Shown here piece after piece: positions 1-6,097 of a stretch of 6,097 nt of DNA. A model generated the notes under the pieces. It was not told the origin of the DNA. It saw only the letters and a program-made list of their open reading frames with translations, and did not search any database. Numbering within the stretch: position 1 is the stretch's first letter; each line of letters opens with the position of its first letter. The translations under genes and the position numbers were made by a program. The stretch is from an uncultured Lachnospiraceae bacterium (GTDB taxonomy: Bacteria > Bacillota > Clostridia > Lachnospirales > Lachnospiraceae): assembly GCA_902797705.1 (NCBI GenBank), contig CADBTX010000209.1, positions 1 through 6,097 on the forward strand, read 5' to 3'.

Positions 1-1136
1 AGGCTGATCTTCCGTAAGTTTTCCGCCATTGACTCCCTGTCTCCGAGATTTTTCTCCGCAATGGCCGTAAGACCTATGATGGCATTCATGGGAGTCCGGA
101 TGTCATGGGACATGGTTGAAAGGAAATCGGTTTTTGCCTGGTTCGCGGACTCTGCTTCTCTGGCTGAGATCTGCAGGCGCTTGTTTATGTAGCGCATATA
201 GAAAAGATCACAGAGGAAGAGGATCAAAAGACCGAAAAATACCACTCCGAATAGCAGCCAGTTCTCTGTATCCACATTAAGATCCTTTGCCGGCACAAGG
301 CCCAGTAATGTCCAGCCGACAGTGGCGGATATGGGAGTAAAGGCAAGGATGCACTCCCGGCCGTGGGAGTCCAGCATAGTTACGGATCCCGTGGCGGACG
401 TGATCGTTTTGAATAACTCCGCCGAGGATTCGGGATCTGTTTTATTATATGACTTATAAAATTCAAAAAAGCTGGCGTTCTTAAAGCTACTCCCCTTGAG
501 GATATAATCACCATGTGAATCGATCATTGAAATATCGGCATTCACCAGCTCTATCTGGGGGAAGACCCATTTCTGCTCCAGATCGGATATGGGGATCACT
601 CTTAGAAGCACCGCCGCCTCGGGCGTTTTGCTTTCCGGATCATACAGCGTTACATGGTTGCAGAAAGCGAGAGACTGCTCGCCATTCATGGGGTTTGTAT
701 AGGCCCGGGTTATATTGATGGACCTTCCCAGTTCATCGATCCAGGAGGTGTCCTCCAGAAGATCCACCCGCTCATAGGAAACCTCATAGTCGTCAGTGGT
801 GCCCTGTTTCGGGCGGGTAGAAAGACCCGTAAGCGTATCAAGAGCGATAATATGCGCAGAGGAACTCTCGATCACATGGGAGGAACGGATAAACTCCGCC
901 GCTTCCTCCATGGTCATGGTCCTGTTGTTAATATACTGCGCCCATACATCGCAGATCCTCTGCTCACCCTCCAGATAATTCTCCGTCACATGCTCCATGG
1001 TGACCGTAGTATTCTCAAAGTTTTCTATCTGCCTCTGGTAAGCTTCCCTGTTTTCAAATCTGGAATAATGAACAACGAAGATCAATATGCTGACCATAAT
1101 GATCACGTTCACAACTATAATATAAGACTTCTTCAT
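1..1136 (-). CDS. Membrane sensor histidine kinase, N-terminal 378 residues (runs off the left edge)
   Basis: Senses an extracellular signal and autophosphorylates on His to control a response regulator. Reading leftward from the ATG at 1136, the frame stays open to the window edge. Residues 5-23 form a first membrane span. Residues about 24-290 are an extracytoplasmic region that resembles a dCache sensor, ending in a typical 'GWTLLGLVP' strand (274-282). Residues about 293-312 form a second span, followed by a short helical linker and a HisKA H-box, [19 protein letters not shown], with phospho-acceptor His344. The ATPase domain and any receiver domain lie beyond the window; in Lachnospiraceae such proteins are often hybrid kinases, but that cannot be seen here. 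The start is supported by AAAGGA at 1143-1148 (6-nt spacing) and an in-frame TGA 12 codons upstream with no other ATG, GTG or TTG between. It starts 61 bp after the ABC gene on the same strand, so it is probably co-transcribed. The ligand is unknown. Confidence 0.9.
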   Translation of the reverse strand, partial: MKKSYIIVVNVIIMVSILIFVVHYSRFENREAYQRQIENFENTTVTMEHVTENYLEGEQRICDVWAQYINNRTMTMEEAAEFIRSSHVIESSSAHIIALDTLTGLSTRPKQGTTDDYEVSYERVDLLEDTSWIDELGRSINITRAYTNPMNGEQSLAFCNHVTLYDPESKTPEAAVLLRVIPISDLEQKWVFPQIELVNADISMIDSHGDYILKGSSFKNASFFEFYKSYNKTDPESSAELFKTITSATGSVTMLDSHGRECILAFTPISATVGWTLLGLVPAKDLNVDTENWLLFGVVFFGLLILFLCDLFYMRYINKRLQISAREAESANQAKTDFLSTMSHDIRTPMNAIIGLTAIAEKNLGDRESMAENLRKIS

Positions 1137-1142
1137 TCCCGA

Positions 1143-1148
1143 TCCTTT
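1143..1148 (-). promoter_or_regulatory. Ribosome binding site of the sensor kinase
   Basis: AAAGGA is 6 nt upstream of the ATG at 1136. A second and stronger-looking AAGGAG lies at 1162-1167, 4 nt before an in-frame ATA codon; ATA is a very rare start codon, so I treat this second site as either a ribosome standby site or chance. Confidence 0.55.
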
Positions 1149-1197
1149 GTGGTCTATTCGTCTCCTTCTTCAAGAATAAGAGAAATCTACATTCTCG

Positions 1198-3393
1198 TCA
1201 ATCGCTGGAAGAGTTCACCTGCTGACGCGCCACAAGACCGGCAAAGAAACCGTTCTTTGCCATAAGCTCGTCATATGTCCCATCCTCCACTATCCTGCCC
1301 TCATCAAGCACGATGATCCTGTCACAGTTCCTGATGGTGGACAGGCGGTGCGCTATTACTATTCTGGTACACTTAAGAGAGTCAAGGGCATCGGACACCT
1401 GTTTCTGCGTTATATTATCAAGAGCAGAGGTTGCTTCATCGAACATAAGGATCTTCGGCTTCGGTGCAATGGCCCTGGCTATCATGAGCCGCTGCTTCTG
1501 GCCGCCGGATATCCCGGAAGCACCTTCTCCTATGATAGTGAACATATTCATGGGCATCTGTCGTATATCCTCTGCGATCCCCGCTATCTCGGCTGCTTCC
1601 CATGCATCGTCAAGAGTAAGCTGCGGTGCCGAGATCACTATGTTTGAATACAGATCACCCATAAAGAGCGACCCGTTCTGCATAACAGTCCCTATCTTGC
1701 TCCGAAGGGATTTCAGGTCTATCCTTCTAAGGTCACGCCCGCCATAATAAACGGCGCCTTTCTGCGGCTTCTCAAAACCGAGCATGACCCGCATCAACGT
1801 ACTCTTCCCGCAGCCGGTCTTGCCCGTGATCGCGACATACTGTCCCGGCCGGATCTTCAGGCTTAGATCGTCAAGAACCGGCGGCATATCCTCGCTGTAG
1901 CGGAATGTTACATTGGAAAGTTCTATATCGCCGGACAATTTCTCTATGACCTGTTTATCTTCTGCGATCTCGGGTTCTGCTTCTATGATCGGACGAAGGA
2001 GCTCGAAGGTCGACGTGATCTGTGCCGCCGGTTCGATCATCGGTATAAGTGTCTGAAAAGCTCCGCACACTATAGCAAAAGCAGCATTGAAAGCATAATA
2101 CTGACTGACATCCACCTGTGACTTTATCGCAATATAGTACAGGACCATCGTTCCCGTGAGGGAGATCGCTGTGCAGATCGCCGGAAATACCTTTATGAAC
2201 ACCGGCGGGTCATATCTTAATTTTGACTGGGCAGCATAAGCATTTGCCCATTTTGAAAAAGCGCGCTTCTCCGCTCCGGCAAGCTTGATCTTTTCCACGC
2301 CGGTTAAGAGGGAATAGGACAGACCGCTTTCTTTTGCAGCCAGTTCCATCTGGGTTCTGCAGATCCCTGACATTATGACAAGGGCAAGTATGATCGTTAG
2401 CAGCTGGAGTGCGGCTACGATAAAGGCCGGGGCGGAAAGCGCCGGAGCAAATGTGCCGATCTGAAAAATATAGATAAAGGAAAACAGTGCAGCCGTAAAA
2501 CAGGTCATTATCAGGTTCAGTATCTCATATACCAGGAAACCCACGTTACTTACACGGTTCGCCAGGTCTCCGGCTGTATGCTTCTTAAAAAAGGAGCCGG
2601 GCAGAGTCAGTATTCTCATCATCGTTGCAGACTCAACAGAGATACAGAATTTTTGTGTCAGCCTGCGGAGAAACAGTTCCTGTATTGTTTTGAACAATAT
2701 ACCGGAAAGGGATACGCAGATAAGGAACACTCCGATCGCGGCAAATGCCTGGATGCTTTTCATTGCTATGATATCCGAAAACAGCATCCGGTTGATCCAC
2801 GGGACAAACATACCGACAAGGACCGCGATAAGGGCGAATCCGAAATAACCGATCACCCCGTTCCTGTCAAGGTTTGCAAAGAGATATCCATACAGATCCT
2901 TCATGGTCATGGCTCTTGAGGGGAAGGCCTTATAGAACGTAATGGCTTCACCGGAGAAGAGTTTTTCCGAGGCTGCAGTGACCCCGGTCATCTTTCCTCT
3001 TACCGGATCGGCATATCGATATCCCTGTACACCGGCCGGAATAAGCGCCACAGGTTTCCCCGTCTCTGCAAAGGTCGTAAGCATCGCCCCGGAAGCGTTC
3101 GTTCTCCAGCCTTCCGGAAGATACACCTGCCTTGTCATGATCCCGTACGGCCGAAGGAGATATTCGAGTACTTCCTCGATCGACTCAAGTTTTTCGGGTA
3201 CTTCCCTTACCTTTGCATGATAATAATCAAGTATCGATCCAATGGCATCCGTCGTCTGTTCCCGCTCACTTCTAAGAGCTGCGGACAGATTCTTCCCCAT
3301 GACCGAGCCCGCGATCTTAAGGCATGAATCCTCAAATGCATCCGTATCATTCTGTTTTCTTATGCTTAATTGCTCTTCAAACCAGCCAGGCAT
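1198..3393 (-). CDS. NHLM-type bacteriocin export ABC transporter, ATP-binding/permease protein without active peptidase (731 aa)
   Basis: Second ABC exporter of an NHLM-type peptide secretion system, in the cytoplasmic membrane. Residues 1-165 form a soluble domain that includes the block 'GWRTNASGAMLTTF' and 'GKPVALIPAGVQGYRYADP', the kind of N-terminal region known in NHLM ATP-binding proteins. About six membrane spans follow (roughly 179-204, 214-234, 283-310, 318-345, 402-424, 432-455). The ATPase domain (about 488-725) has Walker A GKTGCGKST (524-532), Q-loop Gln572, signature ISGGQ (628-632), Walker B with Asp652 and catalytic Glu653, and switch His682. All key ATPase residues are present, so it should hydrolyse ATP. 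The ATG at 3393 has a good AGGAG (3399-3403) five bases upstream. It lies 68 bp after the peptidase-containing ABC gene and is its likely partner. The N-terminal domain has no Cys-His protease pair; see the finding on a C39-like fold. Confidence 0.9.
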   Translation of the reverse strand: MPGWFEEQLSIRKQNDTDAFEDSCLKIAGSVMGKNLSAALRSEREQTTDAIGSILDYYHAKVREVPEKLESIEEVLEYLLRPYGIMTRQVYLPEGWRTNASGAMLTTFAETGKPVALIPAGVQGYRYADPVRGKMTGVTAASEKLFSGEAITFYKAFPSRAMTMKDLYGYLFANLDRNGVIGYFGFALIAVLVGMFVPWINRMLFSDIIAMKSIQAFAAIGVFLICVSLSGILFKTIQELFLRRLTQKFCISVESATMMRILTLPGSFFKKHTAGDLANRVSNVGFLVYEILNLIMTCFTAALFSFIYIFQIGTFAPALSAPAFIVAALQLLTIILALVIMSGICRTQMELAAKESGLSYSLLTGVEKIKLAGAEKRAFSKWANAYAAQSKLRYDPPVFIKVFPAICTAISLTGTMVLYYIAIKSQVDVSQYYAFNAAFAIVCGAFQTLIPMIEPAAQITSTFELLRPIIEAEPEIAEDKQVIEKLSGDIELSNVTFRYSEDMPPVLDDLSLKIRPGQYVAITGKTGCGKSTLMRVMLGFEKPQKGAVYYGGRDLRRIDLKSLRSKIGTVMQNGSLFMGDLYSNIVISAPQLTLDDAWEAAEIAGIAEDIRQMPMNMFTIIGEGASGISGGQKQRLMIARAIAPKPKILMFDEATSALDNITQKQVSDALDSLKCTRIVIAHRLSTIRNCDRIIVLDEGRIVEDGTYDELMAKNGFFAGLVARQQVNSSSD

Positions 3394-3461
3394 CTCTTCT
3401 CCTGCATTCCGTTTTTCCGGGGAGCCCGCTTTATGCTATGCGTAACCCGGGTCGGTCACGA

Positions 3462-5654
3462 TCATTGATTTGTCACAAGCTTCTCATAAAGCCCCGACAT
3501 TGCCATCAGCTCATCATGTGTTCCCCGCTCTATAACCTTACCGTTGTCAAGAACGATTATCTCGTCGCAATCTCTGATCGTAGACAGTCTGTGTGCCACA
3601 ACGATGGTCGTGATTCCGCGATTCCTTATGGAAGATACCACATCATATTCGGTCTGAGCATCAAGCGCACTTGTTGCCTCATCCATTATCACTATCGTCG
3701 GATCCTGCGCAAGGACACGGGCTATCTCCAGCCTCTGCCTCTGTCCTCCGGACAGATCTGTTCCGCCCTCATGAATCCTGTAAGAGTATCCTCCGTCCCT
3801 TTTCATGATATCTTCGTGTATCTGGGCATCTCTTGCAGCAAGTATCATTTCAAAATCTTCGATGGAACTGTCCCACATCTTGATATTGTTCGCTATAGTA
3901 TCCTCGAACAGGATGATATCCTGATCAACAACAGCTAAAGATCCAGTGAAAAGGTCGCGGTCAATCCCGGTAATCGGTTTGCCGTCGAACAAAATCTCCC
4001 CCGACCATGGACGGTACAGTCCCGATATCAGGCGGGAGAGCGTGCTCTTTCCACAGCCGCTCCCGCCGACAAAAGCAACGCTCTTTCCCGGCGACAATGT
4101 CATTGAAAAGTTCTCTATAAGAGGGGGTGCCTGCTTTGAATATCCGAAGGTCACATTCTTTAATTCGAGGCTGCCGGAAAGCTTTCCTGAGAATGCCCGT
4201 TCTTTATCCTCCAAAGAAGATTCAAAGATCGGATCCTTATGGTATTCCATAACATCGTCGATCCTCTCCATCTGAGTCCGCATCTCCTGAAAACTCTGCC
4301 CGGCTGTGATGAGGGACTGCGCCGGCAGAAGGAAGCGGGAAAGGAATCCCTGAAATGCAAGTACCATACCTGATGTGAACTCACCTCTAATGATCATATA
4401 CACTCCCATCAGAAGCACGATATCATTAACAAGCTCCATGACGATCACAGGCACTTTGCCGAGCCCCGCATCTATCCCCGCAAACCTGACGCGCTGGCTG
4501 TTGACGCTTGCTTCATAACCAGACCACTTCGAAAAGAATCCGTTCTCCGCGCCACTGGACTTTATAGTCTCTATCATCTCTATTCCCGCGACGGTTTCCG
4601 AATAAAGCTTACTTTCATCACTCATCATGACACGGGTGATGTTCATCCTCTTAGAACTTACGTAGAAGGCAATGAATACATTTATGATGACAGCCCCAAG
4701 GCCTATTGCCGACATGACAACAGAATAGGAAAACATTACGCTCAGATAAAAGATCAGCATCGCTGTGTTTATCACAAGGGGAGCAAAGGTATAGACAAGG
4801 AGATTGGCAATATTCGCGTTAGCAAGGCGTCTCTGCTCGAGATCACCTACCATGCGCTGTGAGAAGAACCTCATCGGAAGCTGGAGAACGTGCCAGAAAT
4901 ACGTGGCATTTCCGTGGGCGGCAAACTTTCCGCTTATCCGCAAAGAGTAAAAGGCACTGATCCAGGCTGCTGTGATCTGTACTATAGTAAGGATGATGAG
5001 GGCATACATAAAATACCCGACAAGACCGGGATTTTTTCCCCCAAGCAGTTCATCCATGAAAAATCTGGAAAACCCCACCGCCGCAATGGATCCCAGGGAT
5101 ATAAGCGCCGTTGTTATCGCAACAAACGCCACCGCAGACCCGGTTCCTTCCATTCGTTTCCGGGCAAATTTAAGCATGCTCTTGGGACTTCCCGAAGGCT
5201 CGTATTTTTCTCCGGGAGTGATGACCACGGTAACACCCGTGAAGGCCTCGTCAAACTCCTGCTCCGTTATCACGATATCGCCCCTTGCGGGATCGTTGAT
5301 ATAAACCTTTCCTCCCTTAAAGCCGCAGAGAACCACAAAATGGTTGAATTCCCAATGGATGATGCACGGGAAAGTCGCAACCGCCTTAAGCTGTTCGGGT
5401 TCAAAACGGTATCCTTTGGCATCAAAACCATAGGACCTTGCAGCCCTTGCAATATTGCCTGCCTTTGAACCGTCCCGGGTGACATTACAATCTTCCCGGA
5501 CCTGCTCCAGAGGAACCCACTTGCTGAAATACGCCATGACCATGGTAAGGCATGCTGCTCCGCACTCAAGGGCTTCCATCTGCATGACAACGGGGACTTT
5601 GGCCACGCCTTTTTTGAGCGGCTGTTTTATTGTCTTATTCTTACCTGATAACAT
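3462..5654 (-). CDS. NHLM-type peptidase-containing ABC transporter (C39 peptidase + permease + ATPase, 730 aa)
   Basis: Bifunctional processing exporter (PCAT): it cuts the leader from a precursor peptide, usually after a double-Gly type site, and exports the core peptide using ATP. Residues about 18-148 are a C39 cysteine peptidase: oxyanion Gln25, catalytic Cys31 in QMEALECGAACL, His105 in HFVVL and Asp121 in NDPARG. The motifs 'RDGSKAGNI' (60-68) and 'AARSYGFDAKGYR' (71-83) are typical of the NHLM branch. About six membrane spans lie at roughly 172-195, 211-236, 287-307, 312-332, 398-423 and 427-450. The ATPase domain has Walker A GGSGCGKST (530-538), Gln578, LSGGQ (634-638), Asp658-Glu659 and switch His688. 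Everything needed for cleavage and transport is intact and the length is normal. The ATG at 5654 lies inside the upstream gene, with 14 bp shared and no well-placed ribosome site (purine-rich GGGAG is 20+ nt away), so translation is probably coupled. The substrate is not visible. Confidence 0.94.
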   Translation of the reverse strand: MLSGKNKTIKQPLKKGVAKVPVVMQMEALECGAACLTMVMAYFSKWVPLEQVREDCNVTRDGSKAGNIARAARSYGFDAKGYRFEPEQLKAVATFPCIIHWEFNHFVVLCGFKGGKVYINDPARGDIVITEQEFDEAFTGVTVVITPGEKYEPSGSPKSMLKFARKRMEGTGSAVAFVAITTALISLGSIAAVGFSRFFMDELLGGKNPGLVGYFMYALIILTIVQITAAWISAFYSLRISGKFAAHGNATYFWHVLQLPMRFFSQRMVGDLEQRRLANANIANLLVYTFAPLVINTAMLIFYLSVMFSYSVVMSAIGLGAVIINVFIAFYVSSKRMNITRVMMSDESKLYSETVAGIEMIETIKSSGAENGFFSKWSGYEASVNSQRVRFAGIDAGLGKVPVIVMELVNDIVLLMGVYMIIRGEFTSGMVLAFQGFLSRFLLPAQSLITAGQSFQEMRTQMERIDDVMEYHKDPIFESSLEDKERAFSGKLSGSLELKNVTFGYSKQAPPLIENFSMTLSPGKSVAFVGGSGCGKSTLSRLISGLYRPWSGEILFDGKPITGIDRDLFTGSLAVVDQDIILFEDTIANNIKMWDSSIEDFEMILAARDAQIHEDIMKRDGGYSYRIHEGGTDLSGGQRQRLEIARVLAQDPTIVIMDEATSALDAQTEYDVVSSIRNRGITTIVVAHRLSTIRDCDEIIVLDNGKVIERGTHDELMAMSGLYEKLVTNQ

Positions 5655-5865
5655 AGTATATAGGCGCTACTTCTCTTACTCCCGTGTCAGATTCTACCTG
5701 TATCCTTCCAAAGACAGCCCAGATCAGGATCCCTGCCATGAGTATCAGCATTGCAGCAAGGATCACCCACACGGAAGGTGTGGTCACCTTGATATAATCA
5801 TTAAGCTGTTCGGGAGATGTAACACGCTCCAGGCTTTTCTTACGAAATATTGACTTTTCTTCCAT
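5641..5865 (-). CDS. Short NHLM-type secretion protein (HlyD-like N-terminus only, 74 aa)
   Basis: Small membrane protein at the head of the export operon. Residues 1-30 (EEKSIFRKKSLERVTSPEQL, then NDYIKVTTP) strongly resemble the cytoplasmic N-terminus of NHLM bacteriocin system secretion proteins. Residues 31-52 are one membrane span ending in WAVFGRI, also typical. Only 22 residues follow, ending in VAPIYYVIR, whereas family members known to me continue with a lipoyl/barrel adaptor region. The protein is therefore either a reduced subunit or the result of an internal deletion. I chose the ATG at 5865 because AGGAAAGGG (5869-5877) sits just upstream; an ATG at 5904 would add 13 residues unlike the family and has no such site. 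Its last 14 bp overlap the start of the peptidase transporter. It could anchor or stabilise the ABC proteins, but its function without the adaptor domain is unknown. Confidence 0.8.
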   Translation of the reverse strand: MEEKSIFRKKSLERVTSPEQLNDYIKVTTPSVWVILAAMLILMAGILIWAVFGRIQVESDTGVREVAPIYYVIR

Positions 5866-6097
5866 TTGCCCTTTCCTGTTTTTCGTTGTCGTCCGACCGA
5901 TCATCTCTGCTTAAGCTGTATCCGCCAGCGGCAGTATGATCACCTGATACAGTTATATCATTATTCCCTATGGTGAAGTCAAGTATACTTACTCCTGAGT
6001 GGCGCCCGTTTTGCACCGCCGGCTTTATGCCGGCGCGGTGTCGGATCTGTTCGAGGATTTTGCTTCGTCCACGAGAGGGGCGAGGGCGTCCGGGGGA
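5840..6097 (-). CDS. Alternative open frame upstream, 85 residues without a stop, no recognised family
   Basis: The minus-strand frame beginning at 6097 has no stop until TAA at 5840-5842, running 26 bp into the 74-aa gene. It has no ATG in the window, so it would be the 3' end of a longer gene. The first third is Arg/Pro-rich (GRPRPSRGRSK) as expected from GC-rich DNA read out of frame, while the later part (GVSILDFTIGNNDITVSGD and beyond, ending in a charged tail) looks more like protein. A short overlap with the next gene would match the overlap seen at the following junction. I do not recognise it; it competes with the promoter and with the shorter tail at 6025-6096. Confidence 0.25.
   Translation of the reverse strand, partial: SPGRPRPSRGRSKILEQIRHRAGIKPAVQNGRHSGVSILDFTIGNNDITVSGDHTAAGGYSLSRDDRSDDNEKQERANGRKVNIS
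5869..5877 (-). promoter_or_regulatory. Ribosome binding site that decides the start of the 74-aa protein
   Basis: AGGAAAGGG lies directly upstream of the ATG at 5865; the AGGA core is 8 nt from the start. This selects the ATG at 5865 over the in-frame ATG at 5904, which also fits where family similarity begins. Confidence 0.7.
5916..5952 (-). repeat. Inverted repeat at the predicted transcription start (7-bp perfect arms)
   Basis: CTGTATC (minus strand, 5952-5946) and GATACAG (5922-5916) are perfect reverse complements separated by 23 nt. The first arm touches the last base of the candidate -10 box, so the dyad could be an operator for a dimeric regulator or a hairpin in the mRNA leader. 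With arms of only seven bases, chance cannot be excluded. Confidence 0.4.
5952..5982 (-). promoter_or_regulatory. Candidate sigma-A type promoter of the export operon
   Basis: On the minus strand a TTGACT box (5977-5982) is followed after 19 nt by TATAAC (5952-5957). Each matches five of six consensus bases, but the spacer is about two bases longer than ideal. Transcription would begin near 5945, giving a leader of about 80 nt before the ATG at 5865. The surrounding stretch is AT-richer than the flanking DNA, which fits a promoter. The promoter call would be undermined if the open frame across this stretch proves to be a real gene. Confidence 0.4.
6014..6040 (-). other. GC-rich hairpin upstream of the operon
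   Basis: The arms GCCGGC (6029-6034 and 6018-6023) enclose a 5-nt loop and are extended by four more pairs (CACC with GGTG) across a 2-nt bulge, giving a strong 10-bp stem. On neither strand is it followed by a T-run, so it is not a standard intrinsic terminator. A TAA stop codon at 6025-6027 of one minus-strand reading frame overlaps the loop, so it may still mark the end of an upstream gene or protect an mRNA 3' end. Confidence 0.5.
6025..6096 (-). CDS. Possible C-terminal tail of an upstream gene (23 residues)
   Basis: The minus-strand frame starting at 6096 reads PPDALAPLVDEAKSSNRSDT then APA and stops at TAA 6025-6027. Its codons (GAC GCC CTC GCC, GTG GAC GAA GCA) look like those of the genes downstream, with purine-first, GC-ending codons, so it may be the real end of a gene that enters from the right. 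The fragment is too short to name. A different frame across the same DNA is open much further, so this call is tentative. Confidence 0.35.
   Translation of the reverse strand, partial: PPDALAPLVDEAKSSNRSDTAPA

Noticed and set aside
654..1265. Plus-strand open frame of 203 codons
   Set aside because: It lies opposite the sensor kinase start and the end of the ABC gene; the sequence has no family features and the opposite strand has clear motifs.
3324..3938. Plus-strand open frame of 204 codons
   Set aside because: It is antisense to the ATPase end of the C39 transporter and its junction with the next gene; low-complexity mixture with no recognisable domain.
4890..5468. Plus-strand open frame of 192 codons
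   Set aside because: It is antisense to the peptidase and membrane domains of the C39 transporter, which are unmistakable.
5866..5904. Earlier ATG at 5904 for the short secretion protein
   Set aside because: It lacks a ribosome site, and the 13 extra residues do not resemble the family, whereas the ATG at 5865 has both a site and the expected N-terminus.
5866..5935. Gly-Gly in the upstream open frame (TAAGGYS) as a leader cleavage site of an exported peptide
   Set aside because: There is no start codon with a ribosome site, and the positions before GG lack the expected hydrophobic residues (Asp at -7).
6014..6040. Hairpin as a rho-independent terminator
   Set aside because: The stem is strong but neither strand has a following T-run.
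5970..6097. Plus-strand frame from an ATG at 5970 open to the right edge
   Set aside because: About 42 residues rich in Arg and Cys, no ribosome site, and it runs through the hairpin; likely a GC-driven chance frame.
1..6097. tRNA, rRNA, CRISPR array or insertion sequence
   Set aside because: No repeat-spacer pattern, transposase motif, long terminal repeats or conserved RNA gene sequence was seen; coding regions fill nearly all of the window.

Overview
The window looks like a piece of a Firmicutes genome, most likely a Lachnospiraceae-type gut or rumen anaerobe (for example Butyrivibrio or a relative). This is an inference from roughly balanced GC, frequent ATA codons, and a histidine kinase whose H-box has the style common in that family. 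All genes I can support lie on the minus strand, so the window reads from right to left in transcription order. No sequence search was possible; family names rest on recognised motifs.

Layout in transcription order. 6097-5866 is upstream sequence: the possible tail of another gene, a GC-rich hairpin, a candidate promoter and an inverted repeat at the predicted transcription start. 5865-5641 encodes a 74-residue single-span membrane protein that matches the N-terminus of NHLM-type (HlyD-like) secretion proteins but has no periplasmic/extracellular adaptor domain. 5654-3462 encodes a peptidase-containing ABC transporter (C39 protease + membrane domain + ATPase). 3393-1198 encodes a second ABC transporter with a non-catalytic N-terminal domain. 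1136 to the left edge encodes the first 378 residues of a sensor histidine kinase, cut off by the window.

Together these form a dedicated export operon of the 'NHLM bacteriocin system' type. The C39 transporter would cut a leader from a ribosomally made peptide, the two ABC proteins would export it (perhaps as a heterodimer), the small membrane protein would be an accessory subunit, and the kinase may sense an outside signal and control the system. The precursor peptide, any modifying enzyme and the partner response regulator are not visible here. Gene junctions are tight (14-bp overlap, then gaps of 68 and 61 bp) with no terminator between them, which supports one transcript.

The points most worth following are the shrunken secretion protein, a gap-free local alignment suggesting that the second ABC protein carries a dead C39-like domain, and an apparent change of coding frame upstream of the operon.
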